This document shows positions 42,560-52,972 of a stretch of 64,000 nt of DNA, piece after piece. Numbering within the stretch: the stretch's first letter is position 1; the number at the start of each line of letters is the position of its first letter. The stretch lies in NCBI GenBank assembly GCA_963832785.1, contig CAWHVF010000005.1, positions 2,046,001 through 2,110,000 of the forward strand, read 5' to 3'. The notes under the pieces are model-generated. The model did not search any database, was not told the DNA's origin, and worked only from the letters and a program-made list of their open reading frames with translations. A program made the position numbers and the translations under genes. Source of the DNA: CAWBRT01 sp963832785 (GTDB lineage: Bacteria > Acidobacteriota > Terriglobia > Terriglobales > Acidobacteriaceae).

Positions 42560-43027
42560 TCAGGGCATCGAATCTGAAGCGGCTTTAGCCGCCGTGAACG
42601 GAGACGGATCCAGATCAAAACCGGGATGGGCCGATGAATACGGGAACTCGCTTGCCGCCAGCGCCAGGTGCCTGCGCACGGGATTGTGGTGAATGTACTC
42701 CCGATGCTGCGCGTAGTCTCGCTCGTCACGGATGCGATGATTTGTAAAGCTCTTCTCCCAAACCATCAGGTTCGGCCTCAGCTTGCCAACCCGGTATGAG
42801 AATCCCCCTTTGACGAACTGCATGGCGCGTTCCAGGCTCAGCGCCGTTGCTGGCGTCAAAATCAGATGCAGGTGATCGGGCATAATCACGAACTCGTGGA
42901 GGGCAAAGCGGCCCTCCGCTCGACACTGGAGTAGAGTGGAAAGAAGCTCGCGAGCAAGCTCGTCGCTTTGGAGAATCGGACGGTGCTGCCAGGTCACGCT
43001 GGTAACGAAGAAAGTGCGCTTTTCCAT
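42560..43027 (-). CDS. REP-associated tyrosine transposase (RAYT, Y1/HUH family)
   Basis: 155 residues of the Y1 transposase family (PF01797). It starts MEKRTFFVTSVTWQHRPIL. The HUH metal motif is MPDHLHLIL (about residues 49-57), and the catalytic tyrosine is in REYIHHNPVRR (Tyr111). RAYTs cut and join single-stranded REP hairpins and are domesticated single-copy relatives of IS200/IS605 transposases. Here the gene is bracketed by perfectly inverted REPs with GTGGAAGC heads, and its 3' end itself contains a hairpin (GCGGCTTTAGCCGC). It looks intact. No strong ribosome site is seen. Confidence 0.92.
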   Translation of the reverse strand: MEKRTFFVTSVTWQHRPILQSDELARELLSTLLQCRAEGRFALHEFVIMPDHLHLILTPATALSLERAMQFVKGGFSYRVGKLRPNLMVWEKSFTNHRIRDERDYAQHREYIHHNPVRRHLALAASEFPYSSAHPGFDLDPSPFTAAKAASDSMP

Positions 43028-43097
43028 AGAAGGGAAAACGGTAGCACAACCAGCAAGCCCACGGCGCCTAAAGGCGCATCCTGCTGGACCACAGTTT

Positions 43098-43124
43098 CCC
43101 ACGCCTGAAGGCGTGGGCTTCCAC
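43098..43124 (-). repeat. REP sequence, upstream flank of the RAYT gene
   Basis: CCCACGCC TGAA GGCGTGGG hairpin followed by CTTCCAC. It is inverted relative to the REP at 42531-42558 and forms the first member of the tandem array that follows. Confidence 0.88.
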
Positions 43125-43468
43125 AATTTTGCCCACCTATACTGCCAAGCCAACAACGGGTTGAAGGGGCCACGCACGGGCGAATTTTTCCGCGGCCTGT
43201 GAAGGCGTGGGCTTCCACAATTTTGCCCACCTATACTGCCAAGCCAACAACGAGCTTGAAGAGGCCACCCACGGGCGAATTTTTCTGCGGCCTGTGAAGG
43301 CGTGGGCTTCCACAATTTTGCCCACCTATACTCCCAAGCCAACAACGGGCTTGAAGGGGCCACCCGCGGACGAATTTTTCCGCAGCCTGTGAAGGCGTGG
43401 GCTTCCACAATTTTGCCCACCTATACTGCCAAGCCAACAACGGGTTGAAGGGGCCACGCACCCAGGGC
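43111..43468 (+). repeat. Tandem array of four ~95-bp units derived from the REP
   Basis: Units begin GCGTGGGCTTCCAC at 43111, 43205, 43300 and 43395 (periods 94, 95 and 95). Each continues with AATTTTGCCCACCTATACT, a CCAAGCCAACAACG segment and, in the first three, GGCGAATTTTTC(C/T)GC and CTGTGAAG before the next unit. The fourth is cut short just before the MITE at 43477. The units differ from each other by a few bases only. They contain one half of the REP hairpin plus the head. No coding capacity. Confidence 0.9.
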
Positions 43469-43476
43469 GTCTTCTT

Positions 43477-43618
43477 AGTAGTGGGTCAATTTGAATTTCC
43501 ACAACAACGGGTGCCCCACGTCCCGCCCTGCTTTTGGGCTGACGTGGGGGCCAATTCCCGGTTAGCGCCGAAAAGCGCGGCGCGGAACCTGGGGCACCCT
43601 TCAAATTGACCCACTACC
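43477..43618 (+). mobile_element. MITE copy C (142 bp, 8-bp TSD)
   Basis: Ends AGTAGTGGGTCAATTTGAA and TTCAAATTGACCCACTACC, with the perfect duplication GTCTTCTT at 43469-43476 and 43619-43626. It is inserted at the distal end of the REP-derived tandem array, upstream of the hydroxypyruvate isomerase gene. Confidence 0.95.
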
Positions 43619-43771
43619 GTCTTCTTCCTGCGCTCCACTCCGGCTGCCGCTTGTGATAATCTCCGTCTTTACCGGATCGTAAGCCCTCGGAGATCTCTGG
43701 CCGAGTCCGCTTATGCGACTCCCGGGTGCGCAAACCTTTTCCAATCCGACGTGTAAAGGAAGGTAGCTTCC

Positions 43772-44566
43772 ATGCCTAAATTCGCAGCTAATCTGTCGAT
43801 GATGTTCAACGAAGTTCCTTTTCCGCAGCGTTTCGCGGCGGCGGCCAAGGCCGGCTTCACGGCCGTTGAATTCCTGTTTCCCTACGAGCACACGCCCGAA
43901 GAAGTAGCCGGCTGGCTGAGGGAAAACAAGCTGCAGAACGTGCTCTTCAACCTGCCGCCGGGAGACTGGGCGGCGGGCGAGCGCGGCACCACCTCGCTGC
44001 CGGGCAGGGAGGCGGAGTTCCGCGCCGGGGTGGAGAAGGCGATCAAGTACGCCAAGGTAATGGGCACCCCGCGGCTGCATGCCATGGCGGGCAATTTCCC
44101 CGCCGGGGCGGACCGCGCCAAGTACCGCGCCACCTACGTCGAAAACGTCCGCTACGCCGCCCGCGAGCTGGCCAAGCACAATCTCCTGCTGGTGCTGGAA
44201 GCCATCAACCAGCGTGACATGCCGGCCTTCTTCCTCAAGACCCAGGCAGAGTCCTGTGAGGTCTGCAAGGAAGTCGGCGCGCCCAACCTGAAGATGCAGT
44301 TCGATATCTATCACTGCCAGGTGCAGGAGGGCGACATCGTCACCAAGCTGCGCAAGTACTTCGACCTGATCGGCCACATCCAGGTGGCCAGCGTGCCGGA
44401 GCGCAACGAGCCCGACGGCGGCGAGCTTAATTATCCTTACCTGTTCCGCCTGCTCGACGAGCTTAAGTTTGACGGCTGGGTGGGCTGCGAGTATCGTCCC
44501 AAGGCTGGTACCGTGCAGGGTCTCGGCTGGTTCAAGCCTTATCTGTCCGCTGCGGCAGCGCGGTGA
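43772..44566 (+). CDS. hyi: Hydroxypyruvate isomerase (TIM-barrel, Hyi/OtnI type)
   Basis: A 264-residue xylose-isomerase-like TIM barrel. Metal-binding and catalytic marks are VLEAINQRDMPAFF (Glu near residue 149), MQFDIYHCQVQEGD (Asp/His near 185), IGHIQVASVPERNEPD and the final Glu in WVGCEYRPKAGT. The opening KFAANLSMMFNEVPFPQRF is diagnostic of the Hyi family, which interconverts hydroxypyruvate and tartronate semialdehyde or related sugar acids. AAAGGAAGG precedes ATG 43772. It is alone between repeats, so the pathway is not shown by neighbours. Confidence 0.92.
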   Translation: MPKFAANLSMMFNEVPFPQRFAAAAKAGFTAVEFLFPYEHTPEEVAGWLRENKLQNVLFNLPPGDWAAGERGTTSLPGREAEFRAGVEKAIKYAKVMGTPRLHAMAGNFPAGADRAKYRATYVENVRYAARELAKHNLLLVLEAINQRDMPAFFLKTQAESCEVCKEVGAPNLKMQFDIYHCQVQEGDIVTKLRKYFDLIGHIQVASVPERNEPDGGELNYPYLFRLLDELKFDGWVGCEYRPKAGTVQGLGWFKPYLSAAAAR

Positions 44567-44571
44567 TCGGG

Positions 44572-44669
44572 AGGTTTCAAGGGTTCAGGGGTTTCAAAGT
44601 TTCACGGCTGGGTAGCGGTGCAAAATCCGGCAATTTTGACGCTTTGAACTCTGAAACTTTGAAACCTTC
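44572..44669. repeat. Inverted GTTTCAAAG/CTTTGAAAC repeat pair
   Basis: GTTTCAAGGGTTCAGGGGTTTCAAAGTTTC-type units (44574-44604) face TTTGAACTCTGAAACTTTGAAACC (44642-44667). This is the same unit class as the blocks framing the four-helix-bundle pseudogene at 35.6-36.0 kb. Here only about 40 unrelated bases lie between the arms. Confidence 0.75.
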
Positions 44670-44743
44670 GCCCATCGAGAGCAGCTCCTTGCCGGTCCGT
44701 TGGCGGTGTCATAATCTTGAAATTAGGACAGTACCCGTTAATA

Positions 44744-44884
44744 GGTAGTGGGTCAATTTGAAGGGTGCCCCAGGTTCCGCGCCGCTTTTCTGCGTTAACC
44801 TGGGAAATTGGCCCCACGTCAGCCCAAAATCAGGGCGGGACGTGGGGCACCCGTTGTTGTGGAAATTCAAATTGACCCACTACT
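44744..44884 (-). mobile_element. MITE copy D (141 bp, inverted orientation, 8-bp TSD)
   Basis: Reverse orientation relative to the other copies: it begins GGTAGTGGGTCAATTTGAA and ends TTCAAATTGACCCACTACT. The duplication CGTTAATA is perfect at 44736-44743 and 44885-44892. It lies 140 bases upstream of alaS, in the likely promoter region of that gene. Confidence 0.95.
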
Positions 44885-45024
44885 CGTTAATAGCGCCCCA
44901 CGAATCTCATGCACGGCCAATGCTAAAATCAAGGATTCAGGTCCCCGTTCCGCGCCTTCTAGCCAAGGTAATTTCAAGCGGGGTGCCCGGCAAAGCGTGG
45001 TTGCGTTTGCCGGGGTGGAAACTT

Positions 45025-45873
<849 letters not shown>

Positions 45874-47959
45874 GGGCGGTCTTGCTGGTCCAGACACCGA
45901 AAAAATGGTAGCTGATGGAGAGAGAAAACATCTGGCGAAGCTGCTAGCGAATGCGTCGCTCCGAATCATCGCCGATCACGCCCGCGCCACAACGTTCCTG
46001 ATCTCCGACGGCGTGCTGCCAGCCAACGAGGGGCGCGGATACGTGCTGCGCAAGATTATGCGCCGCGCCATCCGTCACGGACGCCTGCTCGGGCAGAACG
46101 ACCCTTTCCTCTACCAGATGGTGTTCGCCGTGCGCGACCAGATGATGGAGGCCTACCCGGAACTGGCTGATAGCGCGGACCGCGTAGCAAGAGTTGTCGA
46201 ATCTGAAGAGCGCCAATTTGCGCGAGTTCTGTTGGAAGGTACACGGCGGTTCGACGTAGCAGTCGCAGAAATGATTCGGCCCGATGTTGAAGGGCAGCAA
46301 CTTGTGAATCGGTATGCACACTTCGAAAGTATCGATGTAAGCGAAGACGTGGAGACATTAAATTCAGCTTCTCCAGGCCCATCGATTCGGAGAATCCTCC
46401 GACTGCTGCAAAAACACCAAGAAAAGGGCTATCAACTGAAGCAGCCGCTACCCCTTGTGTTTCCAGGCGCTCAAGCCTTTCACCTCTACGAAACCTATGG
46501 CCTACCTCTTGATTTCATGGTGGATGCGGCGCGTGATTATGGAATAAGGTTCGACTTGGAAGGTTTTGAGCGAGCTAAGGAAGCCGAGCAGGCACGTGCC
46601 CGCGCTTCCTGGAAGGGCGGCGCCAAGGAAGTTGCTTCTCCGGTGTTCCGTACGCTGCCGGCAACGGTCTTCGAGGGCTACCAGCAGACCGAGTCGCGCG
46701 GCTGCGAGGTGCTGGCCATCATCCGTGACCAGCAGGGCGTGCAGCAGCTCAAGCCGGGCGAAGAGGGCGAGATTGTGCTCGACCACACGCCTTTTTACGC
46801 CGAAGCCGGCGGGCAGGTCGGCGACAAGGGCTGGCTCTACGCCAGCGATCACAGCACGCTGGTGGCTGATGTGAACGGTGTGCACTATCCCGTGCAGGGA
46901 GTGCGCGCGCACCAGGTGACGGCGCGGCAGCCGATAGCGGTGGGCGACCGCCTGGATGCCGTCGTCGACCGCGAGCTGCGCGGGGCCACCATGCGCCATC
47001 ACACGGCCACGCACCTGCTCCATGCCGCGCTGCGCAACGTGCTGGGCACGCACGTCAAGCAGGCGGGATCGCTGGTCGACCCGATGCACTTGCGCTTCGA
47101 TTTCTCGCACTTTGCCGGGGTGGAAGACGAAGAGTTGCAGGACATCGAGGACCTGGCCAACAAGGAAGTGCTGCGCAACGACCGGGTGGAAGTGATTTCC
47201 GACGTGCCCATCGAGACCGCCGTCAACGAGTACAAGGCCATGGCGCTGTTCGGCGAGAAGTATGGCGAGCGGGTGCGGGTGATCAGGATCGGCGACTTCT
47301 CCACCGAGCTGTGCGGCGGCACGCACACCGGGGCGACCGGCGAGATCGGGTTGATCAAGGTGCTGAAGGAGGGCAGCGTCTCCAGCGGCGTGCGCCGGCT
47401 GGAAGCGGTGGCCGGTGAGGCCTCGCTGCGGCATTTCCGCGTGGACCATCGGCTGGAGAACGTGGTCTCCACCCTGGTGGGGCGCTCGGAGGCGTCTCCG
47501 GCCGAGGCGCTGCGGCTGGAGATGGAGCGCAAGGAAGAAGAGATCAAGCGCCTGCGCAAGGAGCTGGAGCAGGCGAGGATGAAGTCGGCAGCCTCTTCGG
47601 TGGCCGGCATCGAGCAGCAGGTGCGCGAGGTGAAGGGCGTCAAGGTGCTGGCGCACCGCGCCGACAACCTGGAGCGTCCGCAACTGCGCACCCTGATGGA
47701 CAACCTACGCCGCAAGATAGGCTCGGGCGTGGTGGTGCTGGGCTCGGTGAGCGACGGCAAGGTGGCGCTGGTAGTGGGCGTGACCAAAGACCTGACCGGC
47801 CGCCTGCAGGCCGGCAAGATTGTGGGCCGGGTGGCACAGAAGGTGGGCGGCTCCGGCGGCGGGCGTCCCGACATGGCCGAGGCCGGCGGTAAAGATCCCC
47901 AGGCACTGGACGCGGCGCTCAGCGAGAGTTACGCGGTGGTGGGCGAATTGCTGGGTTAG

Positions 47960-48237
47960 CGGCGTTGCTGGGGCTCCGGAAGAAAAGCAGGTCCTTCGGC
48001 TGCGCAAAGAACGCGCAGCCTCAGGATGACACCTCTTGGGGTTTTGCCAACAGCCTGTTCAGGCGCTGTGTGCCAGGGTGCCAAACAACTTCTCACATAT
48101 TTCTGTTCCCTACCCCCGATCCCCATTACTCGTTAGTACATGCACCACTGCTGTCATCACCGCCTGATTTCAGGCGATTACGGGTTTTTCCCTGCTTTTC
48201 TCCCCCTTCACTCCCCAGGTTCCCGGTGTAGTTCTGA
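47960..48237. other. Intergenic stretch after alaS
   Basis: Non-coding. A hairpin CGCCTG/CAGGCG with an ATTT loop (48162-48177), followed shortly by GTTTTTCCCTG, may end the alaS transcript. Nothing else is recognised. Confidence 0.35.
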
Positions 48238-48267
48238 TTGCTATCAGCGGAGAAACCATCTTAAAAT
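48238..48267 (+). promoter_or_regulatory. Promoter candidate for the lytic transglycosylase
   Basis: TTGCTA (48238-48243) and TAAAAT (48262-48267) with an 18-base spacer, about 90 bases upstream of the transglycosylase start. Confidence 0.4.
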
Positions 48268-48356
48268 GCCTGTACTCTGGAGGTAATCCGTCCCTTTCCG
48301 GGGAGGGGCGAGGTTCGCTTTTACGCGGTAACGACGGCGGTGGCGAGACTTAGTTC

Positions 48357-49256
48357 ATGATGATGCGAAGGACATCTGTCAACGGCGGGCAGAGGTGGGG
48401 CAACGCAGCCCGCCGGTTGATGGTTGTCGCGCTGGTATGTGCCCTGGCGGCGTTGCCTGCGCTGGCGCAAAGAATCCGCGCCATCCAGGAAGATGGCCGG
48501 ACCATTTTTGTCAACGATTCCGACCCGCCGCCCGCCCGGCCCGCCGCCCAAAAATCGGCGTCGGCGCTCGCCGCCGGTGGGCGAAGCTTTATTTACTGGA
48601 GCAACACCGAGCACCGCTGGAAGCCGGTGCCGGGGCCATCGCCCAACACGCTGCGGCGGGCGCAGGATGCGGTGGCCGAGGTGCAGCAGTTGGTGGATTC
48701 GCATCCGGCGGCGGTTGCGGGCAGTTCACAGAAGCCGCCTCCGCGGCAGCCGATGAACCCGAACTACACCCGGCTGGCCGCCGGACGCGCCATCAGCTCA
48801 AGCGAAATCGACCGCATAATCACCGAGACGGCGCAGCGGCATCAGGTGGACCCCAACCTGGTGCGGGCGCTGGTCAGGGTCGAGTCGAACTACAATCCGG
48901 CGGCTGTTTCCCGCAAGGGTGCGATGGGGCTTATGCAGCTCATGCCGGCCACGGCCCGCCGGTTCAACGTCAGTAATCCTTTCAACCCGCAGCAGAACGT
49001 CGACGCCGGAGTTCAGTTGCTGCGCACCCTTCTTGACAACTTCGGAGGCAGCGTCCCCCTGGCGCTGGCGGCCTATAATGCGGGAGAAGGAGCAGTGAAC
49101 CGCAATCACGGCGTCCCGGCCTACGTGGAGACGCAAAATTACGTGCGCCGGATCAGCGGTCTTTACGGCCGAGGGATGAGCCTGCCGCTGGCGGCCGCGC
49201 GCATCCGGGTATCGCGCAACAGTTTTGGCGTTCTTACCATCAGCAACGTGGAGTAG
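48357..49256 (+). CDS. Lytic murein transglycosylase (SLT domain)
   Basis: A 299-residue exported enzyme that cleaves peptidoglycan glycan strands to anhydromuropeptides. The signal peptide region is LMVVALVCALAALPALAQ. A short DUF4124-like segment follows (RIRAIQEDGRTIFVND). The SLT catalytic domain spans about residues 150-280, with the catalytic glutamate in VRALVRVESNYNPAAVS, then GAMGLMQLMPATARRF and LALAAYNAGEGAV. It is followed after 23 bases by an amidase gene, so the two wall hydrolases are probably co-expressed. Confidence 0.92.
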   Translation: MMMRRTSVNGGQRWGNAARRLMVVALVCALAALPALAQRIRAIQEDGRTIFVNDSDPPPARPAAQKSASALAAGGRSFIYWSNTEHRWKPVPGPSPNTLRRAQDAVAEVQQLVDSHPAAVAGSSQKPPPRQPMNPNYTRLAAGRAISSSEIDRIITETAQRHQVDPNLVRALVRVESNYNPAAVSRKGAMGLMQLMPATARRFNVSNPFNPQQNVDAGVQLLRTLLDNFGGSVPLALAAYNAGEGAVNRNHGVPAYVETQNYVRRISGLYGRGMSLPLAAARIRVSRNSFGVLTISNVE

Positions 49257-49279
49257 CGGGCGCGGGTTGGTTTATTAGC

Positions 49280-51328
49280 ATGCGAATCTTCTCAAGGCGG
49301 CGGCTGTACCAGGCAGCGATAGCGGCCGTGGTGCTGCTGTCCACCGTGGGCGCGCCGGCACGCGACAACCAGCGCCACCGGCAGATGGCGCGCGCGCAGT
49401 TTGAAAGCGCCGAGCGCCTGCATGAGGCCCTGAACCGCAAACCCGCCGCCCAGCGCACGCGCCGCGAATATCAGCAGGTGGTCGACGCCTATCGCCGCGT
49501 CTACATGCTCTCTCCCGGCAGCTCGAAAGCCGATATCAGCGTGATCACCGTGGCCGACCTGCTGGTGGAGCAAGGCCGGGCATTCCGCGACGAGAAGCCT
49601 TTGCGCGCCGCCATCTCGCAATACGAATTCCTGCGGCACGAGTACCCCGGCAGCAAGCACCGCTTCGACGCGCTGTTCCTCACCGGCCAGGTTTATAAAG
49701 AGGACCTGAACGAGCCGGATAAGGCCCGGCAAGCCTTTCAGGAGTTTCTGAAGCGCTATCCGCGGCAGCGGCTGGCCAGCGAGGCGCGGCTTGCTCTGCA
49801 GCAGATCGATGAGGCCGCCAGCCGCGGGAACAGCCGGGCACAGGCGGATGCGCCACCGCTGCAGCCGGCGGTGGAGCGGCCGCGAACGCCCGAACTGGCC
49901 GAATTGAAACAGGTGGCGGATTCCAGGTCAGTTCTGCCGCTGGTCACCGGCATACGGCACTGGTCCACGCCCAGCTATACGCGCGTCGCCATCGACCTGG
50001 AAGCGGAGGTGCAATATGAGGCCGGGCGTGTGCCCAACCCCGACCGCATCTTCTTCGATCTGCATGGCACCAAGCTGGCTTCGGCGCTGGCGGGCAAGAG
50101 CTTCGACGTGGAAGACGGCTTCCTGCGCAAGATTCGCGTGGCTCAGTACCAGCGCGACATGACCCGGGTAGTGCTGGAGGTGGACGATGTCAGCGACTAC
50201 TCGGCTTTCCTACTGCCCAATCCTTATCGGCTGATTATCGACATTCACGGACGCAAACCGCCTGTTCCCGCCACTACCGGCGGCAAGACCGAGGCGGCAG
50301 CCACCAAGCCGGCGCCAGCGGCCCAGGCGGCGGAGGGCACGAACAAGTCCTCCGCGCAGGCGCAAGCTGCGCGCCCGGCCGCAGGCGCTGCCGCGCAGGA
50401 CAGCACGAAGCCGACAGGCAACGGCACGCAAGCGCTCCGGGCCGAGCCGGGGGGCGTCAATAAAAACGAGGCGCAGAAGGCCACCAAGCAGCCGACCACC
50501 AAGCCTACCTTCCAGGCGGTGGTGCCGCGGCCGGCAGATAAGCGATCTTTGACCATGCCGTCGGTGCGCCCCGCCCAGCCCTCGTCTGACGGAGAGCGCT
50601 CGCTGATTCGCGCCCTCGGCCTGAAGATCGGGCGCATCGTGGTCGACGCCGGACACGGCGGCTACGACACCGGCACCATCGGGCCCAACGGCCTGCAGGA
50701 AAAGGAGCTGGTGCTGGATGTCTCGCTGCGCCTGGGCCGGCTGTTGAAGAACCGCCTGGGCGCGGACGTGGTGTACACGCGGACCGACGACAGCTTTGTC
50801 CCGCTGGAAACGCGCACCGCCATCGCCAATCAGCAGCAGGCTGACCTGTTCATCTCGATACACGCCAACTCCAGTTCCGACCACCGCGCCCGCGGGGTGG
50901 AAACCTACTACCTGAATTTCACCTCCTCGGCCGCCGCGCTGGAGGTGGCCGCCCGCGAGAACGCGGTCTCGGAGAAATCCATACACGAGTTGCAGGACCT
51001 GGTGAAGAAGATCGCGCTGCGCAACAAGATTGAGGAGTCGCGCGAGTTCGCCGTCGACGTTCAATCTTCGCTGCAGCAGACTCTGGCGCACGGCCAGCGC
51101 GACCGCGGGGTGAAGAAAGCGCCTTTCATCGTGCTGATCGGGGCCAACATGCCGTCGGTGCTGGCGGAGATCGCCTTCGTCAGCAACCCGGCCGAGGCCC
51201 ACAAGCTGCAAACACCCGAGTACCGCCAGCGCATCGCCGAGGCGCTCTACAAGGGCATTACCAAGTACGCCAGCGGGCTCAGCGGAGTAAAAGTGGCGGC
51301 CCGCGTCAAAGATCCGCAGGGCGAGTAG
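49280..51328 (+). CDS. N-acetylmuramoyl-L-alanine amidase with TPR and AMIN domains
   Basis: A 682-residue exported amidase (AmiC-like). After the signal sequence come TPR/YbgF-like repeats (about 35-170), an AMIN domain for envelope targeting (about 230-330; VTGIRHWSTPSYTRVAIDL, FFDLHGTKL), a long Ala/Lys/Thr linker, and an Amidase_3 domain from about 450. Zinc ligands are visible in VVDAGHGGYDTG (His), the following EKELVLDV (Glu) and ISIHANSS (His), with the catalytic Glu in VLAEIAFVSNP. It removes stem peptides from peptidoglycan, usually during cell separation. Confidence 0.93.
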   Translation: MRIFSRRRLYQAAIAAVVLLSTVGAPARDNQRHRQMARAQFESAERLHEALNRKPAAQRTRREYQQVVDAYRRVYMLSPGSSKADISVITVADLLVEQGRAFRDEKPLRAAISQYEFLRHEYPGSKHRFDALFLTGQVYKEDLNEPDKARQAFQEFLKRYPRQRLASEARLALQQIDEAASRGNSRAQADAPPLQPAVERPRTPELAELKQVADSRSVLPLVTGIRHWSTPSYTRVAIDLEAEVQYEAGRVPNPDRIFFDLHGTKLASALAGKSFDVEDGFLRKIRVAQYQRDMTRVVLEVDDVSDYSAFLLPNPYRLIIDIHGRKPPVPATTGGKTEAAATKPAPAAQAAEGTNKSSAQAQAARPAAGAAAQDSTKPTGNGTQALRAEPGGVNKNEAQKATKQPTTKPTFQAVVPRPADKRSLTMPSVRPAQPSSDGERSLIRALGLKIGRIVVDAGHGGYDTGTIGPNGLQEKELVLDVSLRLGRLLKNRLGADVVYTRTDDSFVPLETRTAIANQQQADLFISIHANSSSDHRARGVETYYLNFTSSAAALEVAARENAVSEKSIHELQDLVKKIALRNKIEESREFAVDVQSSLQQTLAHGQRDRGVKKAPFIVLIGANMPSVLAEIAFVSNPAEAHKLQTPEYRQRIAEALYKGITKYASGLSGVKVAARVKDPQGE

Positions 51329-51564
51329 CCGAGGCTTCACTCCCCACTGCCGCAAGCAACGACATTCATCTTTTGGGATACAGCATTTCTGAAACAGGCA
51401 TAACTGCTGCGTCGCGGAGCTCGCATCTTTTACAGCAAGGGACTACTCTAATGGATAGTGCGCCGCCGGCTGTATCGCGCAATTTCCATAAGTTTATTTT
51501 TCGTAACTGCTTTCAACCGTAATGCAAGCTTGCGAAAAAGCACCGCCGGTGGGGCATTACTGCC

Positions 51565-52707
51565 ATGAAGCTCGCTGCTCTGAGCGTGATTGTCTGCTTG
51601 TCGCTGGCGCCGGCCATGGCGGCTAACTCCGGCCCGTCGACCGGCCACGGGCAATCATCTCGGCAAACGCATGTGCGCCCGGCGGAAGCTCCGGCGATTC
51701 TGCCCCGGGTCTTTGCCGGCTGGGAGATTTCATCCCCCGTTCAGCAGGGCAGCGATCCGCGCGAGGTCGATCAAGCCCAGAGCGCCGTGCTGAAGGAATA
51801 CGGTTTCACCGGCTACGAGGCCGCAACCTATTCGCAGCCGGGCCGCAAGCTCACGCTGCGGGTGGCGCGCTTTCAGGACGCCACCGGAGCCTACGGCGCC
51901 TTCACCTTCTACCGCCTGCCTGGGATGCTGGTCGAGCGCATCGGGACCCTGGGGGCCGGCGACCACAATCGCGTGCTTTTCTTCCAGCAGAATTTCCTGG
52001 TGGAGGCCCGCTTTGACCGCGTAACCGAAATGAGCGCCGCCGAACTGCGCGAGCTGGTGGCGGCTTTGCCGGCCCTCACCGGACCGGCGGCGCGGCTTCC
52101 CGGGCTGCCGAATTATCTGCCGCGCGAAAAACTCGTTCCCAATTCCGCCAAGTACGTACTCGGGCGCGCGGCTTACGCGGCGCTGGGCATAGCCATTCCG
52201 GAAAACGTGATCGACTTCAGCCGCAGCCCGGAGATTCTGGCCGGCAGGATCGCCCAGCCAGAGGCGAATGCCAACGCCGCATCCGCCGAGCCCGGCGCGC
52301 AAGCGGCCATCGTGCTCATCAACTATCCGACTCCGCAGATCGCCATCGAGAGACTGCCGGAGTTCGAGAAGGCCAACCCGGTCCAGGATGCTACCTACGT
52401 GGTCAGGCGCACCGGGCCCATCGTAAAGCTGATCTACGGCTCCATCTCGAACCGGGAAGCCGATGCCATTCTCGGCCGCATCAATTACCAGGCCGAGGTC
52501 ACTTGGAACGAAAACACCGGGCTGAGCAAGAGAGACAATATCGGCAGCCTGGTGATCGCCGCCTTGAGCCTGGCAGGAATAATTTTTATTTTTTCGCTCG
52601 GCACCGGCGCCATCATCACCTTCGGCCGCGTCCTTCTCTCCAGACTTCTGCCCCAGCGCTTCCGCAAACGCGGCGAGGAAATCATTCGGCTGAACCTCGG
52701 CAAGTAA
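51565..52707 (+). CDS. Exported DUF6599-like protein with C-terminal membrane helix
   Basis: A 380-residue protein with a signal peptide (MKLAALSVIVCLSLAPAMAA). Its large periplasmic domain contains LPRVFAGWEISSPVQQG and YGAFTFYRLPGM. A single helix near the C-terminus (LVIAALSLAGIIFIFSLGTG) is followed by a basic cytoplasmic tail. The opening part resembles DUF6599, a family I associate with Acidobacteriota; no activity is known. It follows the amidase by 236 bases and may belong to the same envelope gene group. Confidence 0.78.
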   Translation: MKLAALSVIVCLSLAPAMAANSGPSTGHGQSSRQTHVRPAEAPAILPRVFAGWEISSPVQQGSDPREVDQAQSAVLKEYGFTGYEAATYSQPGRKLTLRVARFQDATGAYGAFTFYRLPGMLVERIGTLGAGDHNRVLFFQQNFLVEARFDRVTEMSAAELRELVAALPALTGPAARLPGLPNYLPREKLVPNSAKYVLGRAAYAALGIAIPENVIDFSRSPEILAGRIAQPEANANAASAEPGAQAAIVLINYPTPQIAIERLPEFEKANPVQDATYVVRRTGPIVKLIYGSISNREADAILGRINYQAEVTWNENTGLSKRDNIGSLVIAALSLAGIIFIFSLGTGAIITFGRVLLSRLLPQRFRKRGEEIIRLNLGK

Positions 52708-52972
52708 GTTGGCGGCTCCCGGCGACGAGACAAAACTGCTCGCCGTTACTTTGGCGCACTGCCTTCCGGTGGATTCGCGCTCTGGCCGGGAGTTTCCCCG
52801 GATTGCCAGCGAAAAGCGGCGCACGCCGCCATAATTTCAAGATAAATTATTTATTTTCAATGGTTTATACGCAAAATGAGAAGCTCAAAATGGGCTGTTC
52901 CGGCCAGTGGAAAATTGTTGATTCTTTATCTAAGTTATTGAAAACAATGGGATTTGTTTCGGAAAAATTTCT
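52708..52972. other. Intergenic A/T-rich stretch
   Basis: The stretch between the DUF6599-like gene and the small-RNA candidate is markedly more A/T-rich than its surroundings from about 52830 on. No gene recognised. Confidence 0.4.

Noticed and set aside
43111..43468. Tandem array resembling a CRISPR array
   Set aside because: The units are ~95 bp and similar along their whole length, with no constant short repeat separated by variable spacers, and no cas genes are near. It is a REP-derived tandem repeat.
44885..45024. T-box or other riboswitch in the alaS leader
   Set aside because: The leader is only about 140 bases after the MITE. I see neither a T-box core sequence nor a terminator-antiterminator pair.
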